Shown here: piece after piece, positions 1 to 7,331 of the stretch
Layout: each line of letters starts with the position of its first letter
How positions within the stretch are numbered: position 1 is the stretch's first letter
NCBI GenBank assembly: GCA_937900565.1
Contig: CALCFG010000036.1
Location: 1-21,430, forward strand
Direction of reading: 5' to 3'
DNA length: 21,430 bases
Source: an uncultured Erysipelotrichaceae bacterium
Lineage (GTDB): Bacteria; Bacillota_I; Bacilli_A; Erysipelotrichales; Erysipelotrichaceae
Notes under the pieces: model-generated
Databases searched by the model: none
Seen by the model: the letters and a program-made list of their open reading frames with translations, nothing else
What the model was told of the DNA's origin: nothing
Position numbers and translations under genes: made by a program

Positions 1-806
1 TTACTAATATTAGTATCCGTTACATCATAAGCAATATCTTTGACATTATCCATGGCATTTCCCATAGCAATTGGATAACCAACATAATTAAACATATCAA
101 TATCATTTTCAGCATCACCAAATGCCATGATATTCTTTGCGTTGATTCCTAATAAATTCGCTACATATGCTAATCCACTGGCTTTACTAACTCCTTTGGG
201 CATTACTTCAATCCATGTGCTTCCTACCATTAATACATCATAGTCTGGTAAACATTTACGGATGGTTTCAATATTTTCTAAAAAGAATTCTTTAGATTGA
301 CGGAATACAAATTTATTAACATCTTTATCAATCCACTCATTAACTTCAAATACATCGTACGTATTGCGTTTAAATGGTTTTAATCCGAAATCAGCATACG
401 CTCCTTCATACATTAATTCATTGCTATCCGGAACACGCCATGCCTTTGGGGCATAACGGTAAGCATCGTGACCGCAACAAACGGTAACTTCAAACCCCAT
501 TTTTTCTCCCAATTCCATACATTTTTGCGCATCATAGCCATCAAACACCTTATCCACAAAATATTCTTTATTAGCAAAATCATAAATAATTTGCCCATTC
601 ACACCTACAACAAAGTTATTTCCATCATATAAATGCAAAGGCTGAGAAACAAATTCAATGCTTCCTTTACTTCTTCCTGTTGCAATGGCGATGGATATTC
701 CCTTTTCTTGTACTTTTAATAATGCATCAATCGTAGGTTGATCGATTTCTTTCTGATCATTTAATAAAGTACCATCCAAGTCCAAAGCAATTAATTTAAT
801 ATCCAT
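1..806 (-). CDS. Cof-type HAD-superfamily phosphatase, C-terminus beyond window
   Basis: The reading frame opens with ATG at 806 and runs off the left edge without a stop, so the C-terminal end is missing. It encodes a haloacid dehalogenase hydrolase of the Cof/sugar-phosphatase type, predicted cytoplasmic, acting on a small phosphorylated metabolite that cannot be named from sequence. Motif I is DLDGTLL with the nucleophile Asp9 and acid/base Asp11. Motif II is the Thr43 of ATGRS. A lysine in the MPKGVSK stretch fits motif III, and GDAENDIDM supplies the motif IV acidic pair. The long segment between motifs II and III is the C2-type cap typical of Cof proteins. The start is supported by AAAGGAGA a few bases upstream. 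It lies downstream of the pfkA-pyk terminator and has its own promoter, so it is probably a separate transcription unit. Confidence 0.93.
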   Translation of the reverse strand, partial: MDIKLIALDLDGTLLNDQKEIDQPTIDALLKVQEKGISIAIATGRSKGSIEFVSQPLHLYDGNNFVVGVNGQIIYDFANKEYFVDKVFDGYDAQKCMELGEKMGFEVTVCCGHDAYRYAPKAWRVPDSNELMYEGAYADFGLKPFKRNTYDVFEVNEWIDKDVNKFVFRQSKEFFLENIETIRKCLPDYDVLMVGSTWIEVMPKGVSKASGLAYVANLLGINAKNIMAFGDAENDIDMFNYVGYPIAMGNAMDNVKDIAYDVTDTNIS

Positions 807-836
807 ATACCCGTCTCCTTTATCTAACCATTTTCT

Positions 837-845
837 ATTATAACA
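837..845 (-). promoter_or_regulatory. Extended -10 promoter of the HAD phosphatase gene
   Basis: On the minus strand the sequence is TGTTATAAT, a perfect TGn extension plus a consensus TATAAT. No good -35 hexamer lies 16-18 bases upstream; that place is taken by the stem of the preceding terminator. Predicted transcription starts near 830, giving a leader of about 24 bases that contains the AAAGGAGA ribosome-binding site. Confidence 0.6.
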
Positions 846-847
846 AA

Positions 848-881
848 ACAAAACAAAAGGCATAGTCTACATTACTATGCC
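848..881 (-). terminator. Intrinsic terminator of the pfkA-pyk-orf66 operon
   Basis: An 8-bp perfect stem (GGCATAGT at 859-866 with ACTATGCC at 874-881, 7-base loop) is followed on the minus strand by a T-rich run broken by single Gs. It begins 7 bases after the stop of the 66-residue gene, so it fits as the end of that operon. Confidence 0.8.
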
Positions 882-888
882 CAATTCA

Positions 889-1089
889 TTAGATTGACTC
901 AATGGTTGTCCATTGATCACATGCGCAACGATGGATACACATACTATGGTAAGCGTTATTATCTAACGTAACTCCACTAAACCAACAGTCATCACCCGCA
1001 AAAAAGCGTTGCGTAATCACAAAAACGATTCCTCGGCTATCCGCCACCAAATCACCGCATTTTAATTGTGAATATTGTTGATTACTCAT
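889..1089 (-). CDS. Small Cys/His-rich hypothetical protein (66 aa), last gene of pfkA-pyk operon
   Basis: I do not recognise this protein. It is 66 residues, soluble, with no signal peptide or membrane segment. A hydrophobic beta-like stretch (GDLVADSRGIVFVITQ, 12-27) could be part of a small SH3-like barrel. Five cysteines (11, 35, 51, 55, 57) and two histidines (48, 53) include a CxHRCAC cluster near the C-terminus, which could bind a metal; that is inference. It is probably real: it starts 50 bases after the pyk stop, ends 7 bases before a good terminator, and has a strong GGGGAGG upstream. ATG at 1089 is the only usable start, because an in-frame TAA sits two codons before it. The GGAGG is 28 bases from this ATG, with a perfect hairpin between them. 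A role linked to glycolysis is possible only by position. Confidence 0.65.
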   Translation of the reverse strand: MSNQQYSQLKCGDLVADSRGIVFVITQRFFAGDDCWFSGVTLDNNAYHSMCIHRCACDQWTTIESI

Positions 1090-1098
1090 CTTTTAATC

Positions 1099-1124
1099 GT
1101 TTGGTTAATCCAAACAACCTCCCC
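1099..1124 (-). promoter_or_regulatory. Distant Shine-Dalgarno with spacer hairpin for the 66-aa gene
   Basis: The minus strand carries GGGGAGG (1124-1118), then a perfect 6-bp hairpin GTTTGG-ATTAA-CCAAAC (1115-1099), then nine bases and ATG at 1089. Linear spacing from GGAGG to ATG is 28 bases, too long for initiation. If the hairpin forms, the effective spacing falls to about 11. This arrangement is visible directly; its function is inferred. Confidence 0.5.
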
Positions 1125-1138
1125 TTTTAGTTGAATGA

Positions 1139-2560
1139 TTATTTAACTTCCACGATACGCATCATGTTCGTGCTACCTTCACCTTGTGGGTAACCCGCAA
1201 CTAAAATGCACAAATCACCTTTTTTCAATCCACATTGACGTGCAAAATCACTGGCTAATTCCACATCGTTAACCATATCGTTACGCACTTCACTTAATAA
1301 AGCAGTAACACCACAATTTACTGCCAAAGAACGTTGTGTTCTTTCATCAAAAGTAATGGCAATAATTGGAACACATGGTCTATATTTACTTAATCGACGA
1401 GCACTGTTGCCACTTTGTGTAAAGCAAACAATGGCTTTAATGTGTTTTAATTTCAATGCTACATCCGCAGCAGACAATCCAATAGCATCAGAATAAGTGT
1501 CGCGGAATGAATTGCGTGCACTATCCAAACGCGCTGAATAATCAATAATGCCTTCCGTTGCTTGGCTAATGGTTGCCATAGTAGTAACTGCTTCAATTGG
1601 ATATTCACCAGCAGCACTTTCTGCACTTAACATAACCGCATCACTACCATCCAAAACAGCGTTGCAAACATCGCTTGCTTCAGCACGTGTTGGGCGAGGA
1701 TTAGCAGTCATACTATCCAACATATGAGTTGCAGTAATTACAGGTTTACCCATGGCATTACATACTTTGATGATACGTTTTTGATAAATAGGCACAAATT
1801 GTGTTTCAACTTCTACACCTAAATCACCACGAGCCACCATAATTCCATCGGCAACTTTTAAGATACTTTCAAGGTTTTCAAATCCTTCTTCATTTTCAAT
1901 TTTAGCAAAAATTTGAATATGTGATTTACCTTCGCTAGCTAAAATATCACGAATTGCTAATACATCATCAGCACGACGAACAAAGCTTGCAGCAATATAA
2001 TCAACATCCATTTTGCAACCAAAACGAAGATCAGATTCATCTTTAGCAGAAATAAATGGCATACTTAACTTAACGCCTGGTGCATTGCATCCTTTGCGTG
2101 TTTTAATTGGTCCACTTACTTCAACTCGACATTCCATTTCTTTACCATTGTTGCTTAAGACAGTCAATTTCATTTTACCGTCATCAATTAACAACGTATT
2201 GCCTTCCTTTAAATCATCATATAATTCAGGGCAATCAATATGGAAACGTTCATGTGTACCTTCAACATCATCTCGCGTAATTTTAACGATTTCACCCTTT
2301 GTGAATTCTTCTTGACCATTTTTGAAAACACCACAACGAATTTCTGGACCCTTGGTATCCAACAATAAAGCAACTGGTTGATTTAAACGTTTAGCTACAC
2401 GGCGTACGCGTTCCATTCTTTCTTTATGTCCCGCATGTGTATCGTGAGAAAAATTAAAACGCACAACATTACAGCCAGCTGTAATTAATTTTTCTAACAT
2501 TTCTTCGCTTTCAGTTGCAGGACCAATCGTACAAACGATTTTTGTCTTTCTTTCTAACAT
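1139..2560 (-). CDS. pyk: Pyruvate kinase
   Basis: This enzyme transfers phosphate from phosphoenolpyruvate to ADP, the last ATP-forming step of glycolysis, in the cytosol. Family landmarks are all present: RFNFSH (Arg34, Asn36, Ser38), DTKGPEIR (Lys70, Glu73), the catalytic KIE (Lys220, metal ligand Glu222), ARGDLG (metal ligand Asp246) and ITATHM (Thr278). Glu in TKGPEIR corresponds to the residue associated with K+-dependent pyruvate kinases, so K+ activation is expected. At 473 residues it is the short form, without the C-terminal PEP-utiliser-like extra domain found in Bacillus pyruvate kinases. The start has GAAGGAGA five bases upstream. It follows pfkA by 23 bases and is presumably co-transcribed with it, the usual Firmicute order. 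Confidence 0.98.
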   Translation of the reverse strand: MLERKTKIVCTIGPATESEEMLEKLITAGCNVVRFNFSHDTHAGHKERMERVRRVAKRLNQPVALLLDTKGPEIRCGVFKNGQEEFTKGEIVKITRDDVEGTHERFHIDCPELYDDLKEGNTLLIDDGKMKLTVLSNNGKEMECRVEVSGPIKTRKGCNAPGVKLSMPFISAKDESDLRFGCKMDVDYIAASFVRRADDVLAIRDILASEGKSHIQIFAKIENEEGFENLESILKVADGIMVARGDLGVEVETQFVPIYQKRIIKVCNAMGKPVITATHMLDSMTANPRPTRAEASDVCNAVLDGSDAVMLSAESAAGEYPIEAVTTMATISQATEGIIDYSARLDSARNSFRDTYSDAIGLSAADVALKLKHIKAIVCFTQSGNSARRLSKYRPCVPIIAITFDERTQRSLAVNCGVTALLSEVRNDMVNDVELASDFARQCGLKKGDLCILVAGYPQGEGSTNMMRIVEVK

Positions 2561-2583
2561 AATTCTCCTTCTTAACTTTATAT

Positions 2584-3546
2584 TTATACTAACCGTTCAA
2601 ATAAACGGTACATATATTTTCTTGATGAACTGGTTTCAGTTAATGCTTGTTCAATTGGTAAGCTTGTAATTTTATTCTCGATAATACCCACACAATGACC
2701 TCCAACACCACTCATGAGCAAATCAATAGCTTTTTCACCCATTTGACTTGCCAATAAACGATCTTTTGGACTTGGTGAACCGCCCCTTTGAATATGACCT
2801 AAAATGGTTGCTCTAGCAGAAAAACCAGTATTATTGGTTATTTTATTTGCCAATGCATCCACGTCAGTTAACTTTTCACTTACCACAACAATCGCATGAT
2901 TTTTATGCATAGAACGCTCCAAATACCTCAAACGTTCCATTAATTCAATTTCATCATACCCTGTTTCTGGCGTAATGCAAACTTCACACCCAGAAGTAAT
3001 CGCAGTATATATAGCTAAATCACCACATCGATTTCCCATTACTTCAACGACAGAACAGCGATGGTGTGATGAAGATGTATCCCTTAATTTATCGACACAC
3101 TCAACACAAGTTTGCAATGCGGTATCAAAACCGATTGTAAAATCTGTTCCTGGAATATCATTATCAATTGTACCCGGTAATCCAATACAATTAATACCTT
3201 TGCGGGTTAAGGATAACGCTCCACGATACGAGCCATCCCCACCAATAACTACTAATGCATCAATGCCATTTCGTTTTAGCACTTCAACTGCTTGATCTTG
3301 AACTTCTTCATTTTTAAATTCTTTTAACCGCGCACTACCCAAAATTGTGCCACCACGCGATAATATGTCGGAAACACTGGACTTATTGAAAACTTCGAAT
3401 TTTTCTTCGATCAATCCTTTATAACCATCCCTTATACCAACAACATCAATTCCTGCGCCTAAAGCACATCGTGTGACGGAACGAATGGCTGCGTTCATTC
3501 CTGGCGAATCCCCACCGGAAGTTAATACACCTATTTTTCTAACCAT
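2584..3546 (-). CDS. pfkA: ATP-dependent 6-phosphofructokinase
   Basis: It phosphorylates fructose 6-phosphate to fructose 1,6-bisphosphate, the committed step of glycolysis. The N-terminal GGDSPGMNAAIR (11-22) and IGGDGS (101-106) form the ATP site; Gly105 after the Asp is the ATP-type residue rather than the Asp of PPi-dependent enzymes. TIDNDI (126-131) holds the catalytic Asp128, and GHIQRGGSP (250-258) is the family signature. Glu188 in SGCEVC matches the allosteric-site Glu187 of E. coli PfkA, so ADP/PEP control is likely retained. The length of 320 is standard for bacterial PfkA. The start is marked by AAGGAGG. It heads the pfkA-pyk-orf66 operon, so pyk expression follows from the promoter upstream of pfkA. 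Confidence 0.98.
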   Translation of the reverse strand: MVRKIGVLTSGGDSPGMNAAIRSVTRCALGAGIDVVGIRDGYKGLIEEKFEVFNKSSVSDILSRGGTILGSARLKEFKNEEVQDQAVEVLKRNGIDALVVIGGDGSYRGALSLTRKGINCIGLPGTIDNDIPGTDFTIGFDTALQTCVECVDKLRDTSSSHHRCSVVEVMGNRCGDLAIYTAITSGCEVCITPETGYDEIELMERLRYLERSMHKNHAIVVVSEKLTDVDALANKITNNTGFSARATILGHIQRGGSPSPKDRLLASQMGEKAIDLLMSGVGGHCVGIIENKITSLPIEQALTETSSSRKYMYRLFERLV

Positions 3547-3617
3547 ATTTCCTCCTTGTGTTTCATTTTAGCATGACTTATTCATTAATTTAACGCTTTT
3601 TTTATGTAAGTGTTATC

Positions 3618-3646
3618 ATTTTATCAACTTTTTTTAACCTTCTTAA
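3618..3646 (-). promoter_or_regulatory. Candidate promoter of the pfkA-pyk operon
   Basis: On the minus strand TTAAGA (3646-3641) lies 17 bases from an extended -10, TGATAAAAT (3626-3618), giving a leader of about 65 bases. A second extended -10, TGCTAAAAT at 3573-3565, would start transcription almost on the Shine-Dalgarno site and is less likely. I see no convincing CcpA cre box or riboswitch in 3547-3774; the rest of this gap is plain AT-rich sequence. Confidence 0.4.
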
Positions 3647-3774
3647 ATAAATACTATTTTACTTGCGAATTCATAAGAGAATAACACAAAAATACCTTGT
3701 TTATCGGACAATTGACCAAAATTAATAAATCGATAATTTATTTATATATTAATGGAAGCCAACGATTAAACTCT

Positions 3775-3815
3775 AAAAAAATGAATCAATTGAAAGAATT
3801 TCCAATTGATTCATT
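3775..3815 (-). terminator. Intrinsic terminator after dnaI
   Basis: A perfect 13-bp inverted repeat (AATGAATCAATTG at 3780-3792, partner at 3803-3815, 10-base loop) begins 3 bases after the dnaI stop and runs into a minus-strand run of seven Ts. The stem is long but has only three G-C pairs. The plus-strand side has no T run, so it serves only the minus-strand operon. Confidence 0.85.
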
Positions 3816-3818
3816 GAA

Positions 3819-4763
3819 TTATTTATGACGAATATTAAACCCTTGGAATAACAAAGGCGAAGTTAATGTTTCAATTCGTTCCATTAAACGCGCAGCTTTT
3901 ACAGCTTCCTCACTCGCATTAGAATTAAATGTAAAATGTTTACGCAAAGCATCAAAATCCAAATTTGATGTAAACCACGTGGCTTTATTATGTTCCATGC
4001 GATAATTTAAAACATTAAATAACACATCATCTCGACTCCATGCACTATTATTTTCACATCCAATATCATCAATAATTAGTAAATCCGTTCGTTTAAGTTC
4101 ATATAACTTATTGCTAATAGCTTGACTATCCTTACTATCAAAACAACGTTTAAGTGATTCAATAAATGAAACAATATTAATAAGTACCACTTTATATCCT
4201 TTTTTAGCAAAGGCATTGGCCACGATTGCTGCAGTAACCGTCTTACCAGTACCTAATCCACCGTATAGATATAGTCCCCTATCCAATGGATATTGTGTTA
4301 AAAATGGATTCAATTGCTTAACGATATTGGCACCTATAGGTCCAAATTGAGCAAAGATACGCATATCTTTAATCTCATAATCACTTAAAAATGGATAATC
4401 ATTTAGTAAGTAGTTATGCATAAAAGCGTGGTTTAATTCATAACTTTTTGCGTATTCACATTGTACGAAACGGTTTTCAACAAAGGCACCATTATAAGAT
4501 AAATGAGGTTGTTGCCCTTTAATGGCCAATGGGCACTGCAAATAACCTTGACAGTTTAGACATGGTTGCAACGATTTAATCCATTGATCAATCTTAAAAA
4601 TATTTTTTTCATAGATGGATTTTTGGACCTGAATATCATTACTGATAGTAGTTAACCAATGCTTAACAGTAGGATCATTTTGATACTTATCCATTAAGCG
4701 TTGTTTATTGATCAAATAATCATTGTTTGGATCAAAGGGTTGATAAGCTAAAGTTTTCATCAC
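3819..4763 (-). CDS. dnaI: Primosomal helicase loader DnaI
   Basis: This AAA+ ATPase loads the replicative helicase onto DNA together with DnaB and DnaD in Firmicutes. The N-terminal part has a likely zinc-binding set, Cys68, Cys71, Cys77, His87 and Cys102, as in Bacillus DnaI, where that domain contacts the helicase. The C-terminal ATPase has Walker A GGLGTGKT (168-175), Walker B LLIIDDIG (228-235) and a sensor-1-like TSN (265-267). Length (314) matches the family. The longest frame begins with GTG at 4763, but an ATG one codon later (4760) overlaps the dnaB stop as TGATG and is the likelier start; GGAAGG lies upstream of both. The overlap implies translational coupling to dnaB. The terminator just downstream makes it the last gene of the operon. 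Confidence 0.96.
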   Translation of the reverse strand: MMKTLAYQPFDPNNDYLINKQRLMDKYQNDPTVKHWLTTISNDIQVQKSIYEKNIFKIDQWIKSLQPCLNCQGYLQCPLAIKGQQPHLSYNGAFVENRFVQCEYAKSYELNHAFMHNYLLNDYPFLSDYEIKDMRIFAQFGPIGANIVKQLNPFLTQYPLDRGLYLYGGLGTGKTVTAAIVANAFAKKGYKVVLINIVSFIESLKRCFDSKDSQAISNKLYELKRTDLLIIDDIGCENNSAWSRDDVLFNVLNYRMEHNKATWFTSNLDFDALRKHFTFNSNASEEAVKAARLMERIETLTSPLLFQGFNIRHK

Positions 4764-5959
4764 ACATCACCTTCCTTAAACATTGCTAATGAATCAAAAT
4801 CAAAATCACTTGGTTCACTTTCCACTTTAAAGTCATTTTTCATATAATCCGGGATTTGTTCCACATAATTATTACGTTTTCTATTATGTTGCATCGTTTT
4901 GTTTTCATTAAGTATTCGCTTTGCATCTTCCCCATTACTTACTTTTCCATAAGCTAATGCTGCTGCCGAATTAAAAACTTGTTTATAATCAAAACAATGA
5001 TAAGTTTCAATGCAATAGGCAATAATAGCATTAATAATTTCATTATTGAATTTATAGTCCTTACGCAATTTTTCAAGTATGCCAATTTCATTGGCTGCTA
5101 AAGCAATGCCTTGCTTATAATATTGCAATACTTTATTGGGACTATCATTAACTAAATCGATCGTTTTACTGCTTTCACTTTGCGAAAGACAATATTTCAA
5201 AAGTGCATTCGCATCAAATTGATTATTGCGAATGGCACGATAAAGACCCACTGCTATAACTTGTTCGCTTAAGTGATAAGTTGTCGCAAATTGATAGATT
5301 GTATCCAATACTTCTTGATTACGTAATTTATAGGGAAATTGAAAATCCGTGCATGAAGCTAAAAAGTGTTCCATATCAAATAATTGCTTATCATAGCGAT
5401 TGCTGGCTTCATTGTTATTGACAAAAATAAACGAAGCTTCTTTATTACTATCCCATGTTTTGGATATAAAATCCCCATTTAGTGGCGCGGTAATATTGCG
5501 ATATTCGCTATAATTTTGTGCTGGTTTATCAAATTTAGATAATGTTAAGGCATAGTTTTCTTGACCTAATGTATTCGCCAATGCCCGAGCATAAAAACTA
5601 TCTTGCAAAAATTGTTGTGTACCTTTGGGATGTTTTAATAGATAGACATACTGATTAATTTTACCAATTGATTTTACCAATGTTTCCAATAATCCATATT
5701 GTTCCAATAAGGATCTTGCATTACTAAATTGATGCACGCTCATGTTATTAATGGTAAATAAACGATGATGGTTATAGGCATTATCTTGATGATAACCTTC
5801 TGAATATAATGTTAAAAATAAAGATACACCATCATTAGTAATCAAAGGTTGATAGAGTTCACAAAGTGAAAATACATCAACAAATGAAAGCGATTTAAAG
5901 CAGGAAACAATGTACAAATCATCCCCAATTAATCGATAAGATTCATTTTGTTGAGCCAT
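4760..5959 (-). CDS. dnaB: Replication initiation protein DnaB (DnaB/DnaD family)
   Basis: This is the Firmicute-type DnaB, a helicase-loader partner, not the DnaB helicase of Gram-negatives. The N-terminal ~120 residues fit the winged-helix domain (SFVDVFSLCELYQPL at 25-39 is a typical opening helix). Two DnaD-like helical blocks follow, about 200-260 and 285-352; the second includes AIIAYCIETY and the KVSNGEDAKRI end. The basic tail NRKRNNYVEQIPDYM (359-373) resembles the short conserved tail after DnaD domains. Similarity is diffuse, as usual for this family, but the position directly before dnaI is strong support. GGAGGTG lies just upstream of ATG 5959, inside the 3' end of coaE; the two genes overlap by 31 bases. 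The stop is TGA. Confidence 0.9.
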   Translation of the reverse strand: MAQQNESYRLIGDDLYIVSCFKSLSFVDVFSLCELYQPLITNDGVSLFLTLYSEGYHQDNAYNHHRLFTINNMSVHQFSNARSLLEQYGLLETLVKSIGKINQYVYLLKHPKGTQQFLQDSFYARALANTLGQENYALTLSKFDKPAQNYSEYRNITAPLNGDFISKTWDSNKEASFIFVNNNEASNRYDKQLFDMEHFLASCTDFQFPYKLRNQEVLDTIYQFATTYHLSEQVIAVGLYRAIRNNQFDANALLKYCLSQSESSKTIDLVNDSPNKVLQYYKQGIALAANEIGILEKLRKDYKFNNEIINAIIAYCIETYHCFDYKQVFNSAAALAYGKVSNGEDAKRILNENKTMQHNRKRNNYVEQIPDYMKNDFKVESEPSDFDFDSLAMFKEGDV

Positions 5960-6513
5960 ATTTTCACCTCCATTTCCAATTGGTCTTTATCCCCATTATT
6001 ATAAATAACATAATCTGAGCGATTTATTTTTTCATTTGCGTCCATTTGGTATTGCATACGCTTGTTATACTCTTGGGCATTATAGTTACGGTATTTCTCC
6101 AGTCGTTGCATAGCAATACTTGTGTCACACGTTATAACTACCACGTGATCAAACATACTTTCCCATCCCAATTCATAAAGTAGTGGAACTTCCACAAATA
6201 CTGTTTCAACTTTATTAAAAATGGTATTTAAATCTTTTTTTAATTGCTGATGAATTAATGTTTCAATCTTATTTTTTAAATCTTGATGATTAAAAAATAA
6301 GATTGATAGATTAGCTAGTTGTATCTTTCCATCGTTGATAGTATTAGGATAGTCTTGCAATAATTCAATCAATTGATCATAGATACATGAATCATTTAAA
6401 TAATATGATTTAGCCAATTGATCGCAATCCACTACTGTAAAACCAAAATGCGTCAGAATTTGTCTGACGCTACTTTTACCTGCTCCAAATGTTCCTGTAA
6501 TTGCAATTTTCAT
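5929..6513 (-). CDS. coaE: Dephospho-CoA kinase
   Basis: It phosphorylates the 3'-OH of the ribose in dephospho-CoA with ATP, the last step of coenzyme A synthesis. The P-loop is GTFGAGKS (7-14). VVDCDQLA (27-34) supplies the conserved Asp, VPLLYE (109-114) is the family's PLLFE motif, and SDYVIYNNGD (166-175) matches the C-terminal DYVIxNNG signature. The frame stays open to an ATG at 6546, but I chose ATG 6513 because it puts the P-loop at the usual distance from the N-terminus and lies 2 bases after the mutM stop. No good Shine-Dalgarno is visible there, so initiation is probably coupled to mutM translation. The protein is 194 residues, normal for CoaE. The mutM-coaE adjacency is conserved in Firmicutes. 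Confidence 0.95.
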   Translation of the reverse strand: MKIAITGTFGAGKSSVRQILTHFGFTVVDCDQLAKSYYLNDSCIYDQLIELLQDYPNTINDGKIQLANLSILFFNHQDLKNKIETLIHQQLKKDLNTIFNKVETVFVEVPLLYELGWESMFDHVVVITCDTSIAMQRLEKYRNYNAQEYNKRMQYQMDANEKINRSDYVIYNNGDKDQLEMEVKIWLNKMNLID

Positions 6514-6515
6514 AT

Positions 6516-7331
6516 TTAAAGTTTTTGACAATTGGGGCAAAAGCATGCACTTCGCCCATTAACAACAATACGTTCAATGCGACTGCCACACACTGGGCAA
6601 AGTGCATTAGCTTTGCCATAGACACGGCATTGCATTTGAAATTTACCATCAACACCGAGCGAATTAGTATAAGTTCTCACACTAGATCCACCTAATGCTA
6701 TGGCTTGGGATAATATCTCTTGAATGACACCGATGGCCTTGACACAAGTATCATAAGGAATATCTTTGCCTAATGTTTTCGGATGAACTTGTAACGCAAA
6801 ACATATTTCATCAGAATAAATATTACCAATGCCTGCAATGATGTGTTGATCCATCAGCAGTGTTTTAAAGGCAACATTGCGATGATGAATGGATTGATAA
6901 AGATAATCTGCAGTAAAGTTTAAATCAAATGGTTCATAACCTAAACCATGCAATTTATTTAAATCATACGGAAATGGAATATATTCCATTGTGCCAAACT
7001 TACGCGTATCATGATAACGTAGCTGACGCCCATCTAACAAATCAAAGATAACATGTTCATGTTTACTACGGCTATCTGTTGGAAGTTTAATGAAGAATTT
7101 ACCTTCCATGCGTAAATGAAACACAAAATAGCCATGGTCCATAACAAAGATTCCATACTTACCTCTACGTTTAAAATCTTTAAAGGATTGACCTATAAGT
7201 GACTTTTTAAAATCATCCACATTACCTTCAACGATTGGTTGATATAAAACAGTAACATTGGTAATGGTAGCATTTTGAATTAGCGTGGATAATGTCGTAA
7301 TGACTGTCTCAACTTCTGGTAATTCTGGCAT
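6516..7331 (-). CDS. mutM: Formamidopyrimidine-DNA glycosylase
   Basis: A bifunctional base-excision repair enzyme that removes 8-oxoguanine and FapyG and cleaves the abasic site. After Met removal, the N-terminal PELPEVET exposes the catalytic Pro with Glu next to it. RRGKYG (55-60) carries the conserved Lys58, HLRMEGKF (72-79) has the helix-inserting Met75, and GIGN (167-170) is the H2TH DNA-contact motif. The zinc finger is complete: Cys245, Cys248, Cys265, Cys268, with Arg260 at the beta-turn that contacts the lesion. Length 271 is standard. Its ATG overlaps the polA stop by one base (TAATG), a typical translational coupling. Confidence 0.98.
   Translation of the reverse strand: MPELPEVETVITTLSTLIQNATITNVTVLYQPIVEGNVDDFKKSLIGQSFKDFKRRGKYGIFVMDHGYFVFHLRMEGKFFIKLPTDSRSKHEHVIFDLLDGRQLRYHDTRKFGTMEYIPFPYDLNKLHGLGYEPFDLNFTADYLYQSIHHRNVAFKTLLMDQHIIAGIGNIYSDEICFALQVHPKTLGKDIPYDTCVKAIGVIQEILSQAIALGGSSVRTYTNSLGVDGKFQMQCRVYGKANALCPVCGSRIERIVVNGRSACFCPNCQKL

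Noticed and set aside
413..598. A 61-codon minus-strand frame inside the HAD gene.
   Set aside because: It is an out-of-frame shadow of the HAD coding sequence, whose motifs are clear in the other frame; no ribosome-binding site.
822..831. A three-codon ATG-GTT-AGA-TAA at the predicted 5' end of the HAD gene message, which could be a leaderless leader peptide.
   Set aside because: Such short frames arise easily by chance in AT-rich DNA, and the exact transcription start is unknown.
1082..1117. A TTG-initiated 11-codon mini-ORF next to the GGGGAGG, overlapping the start of the 66-residue gene.
   Set aside because: The TTG abuts the GGAGG with no spacer, so ribosomes could not use it, and the peptide has no features; the hairpin-bridged ATG explains the site better.
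2975..3295. A 106-codon plus-strand frame opposite pfkA, and similar plus-strand frames opposite pyk, polA, the AI-2E-family gene and pcrA.
   Set aside because: All lie antisense within well-supported genes, lack ribosome-binding sites and show no recognisable protein features.
3547..3774. Searched the longest intergenic stretch for a catabolite-control (cre) box, riboswitch or small RNA.
   Set aside because: No palindromic cre match, no conserved riboswitch core and no second hairpin with a T-run; only weak promoter-like elements are present.
6516..6546. A longer CoaE beginning at ATG 6546.
   Set aside because: It would add 11 residues ahead of the P-loop not seen in the family and overlap mutM by 31 bases; ATG 6513 just past the mutM stop is the better choice.
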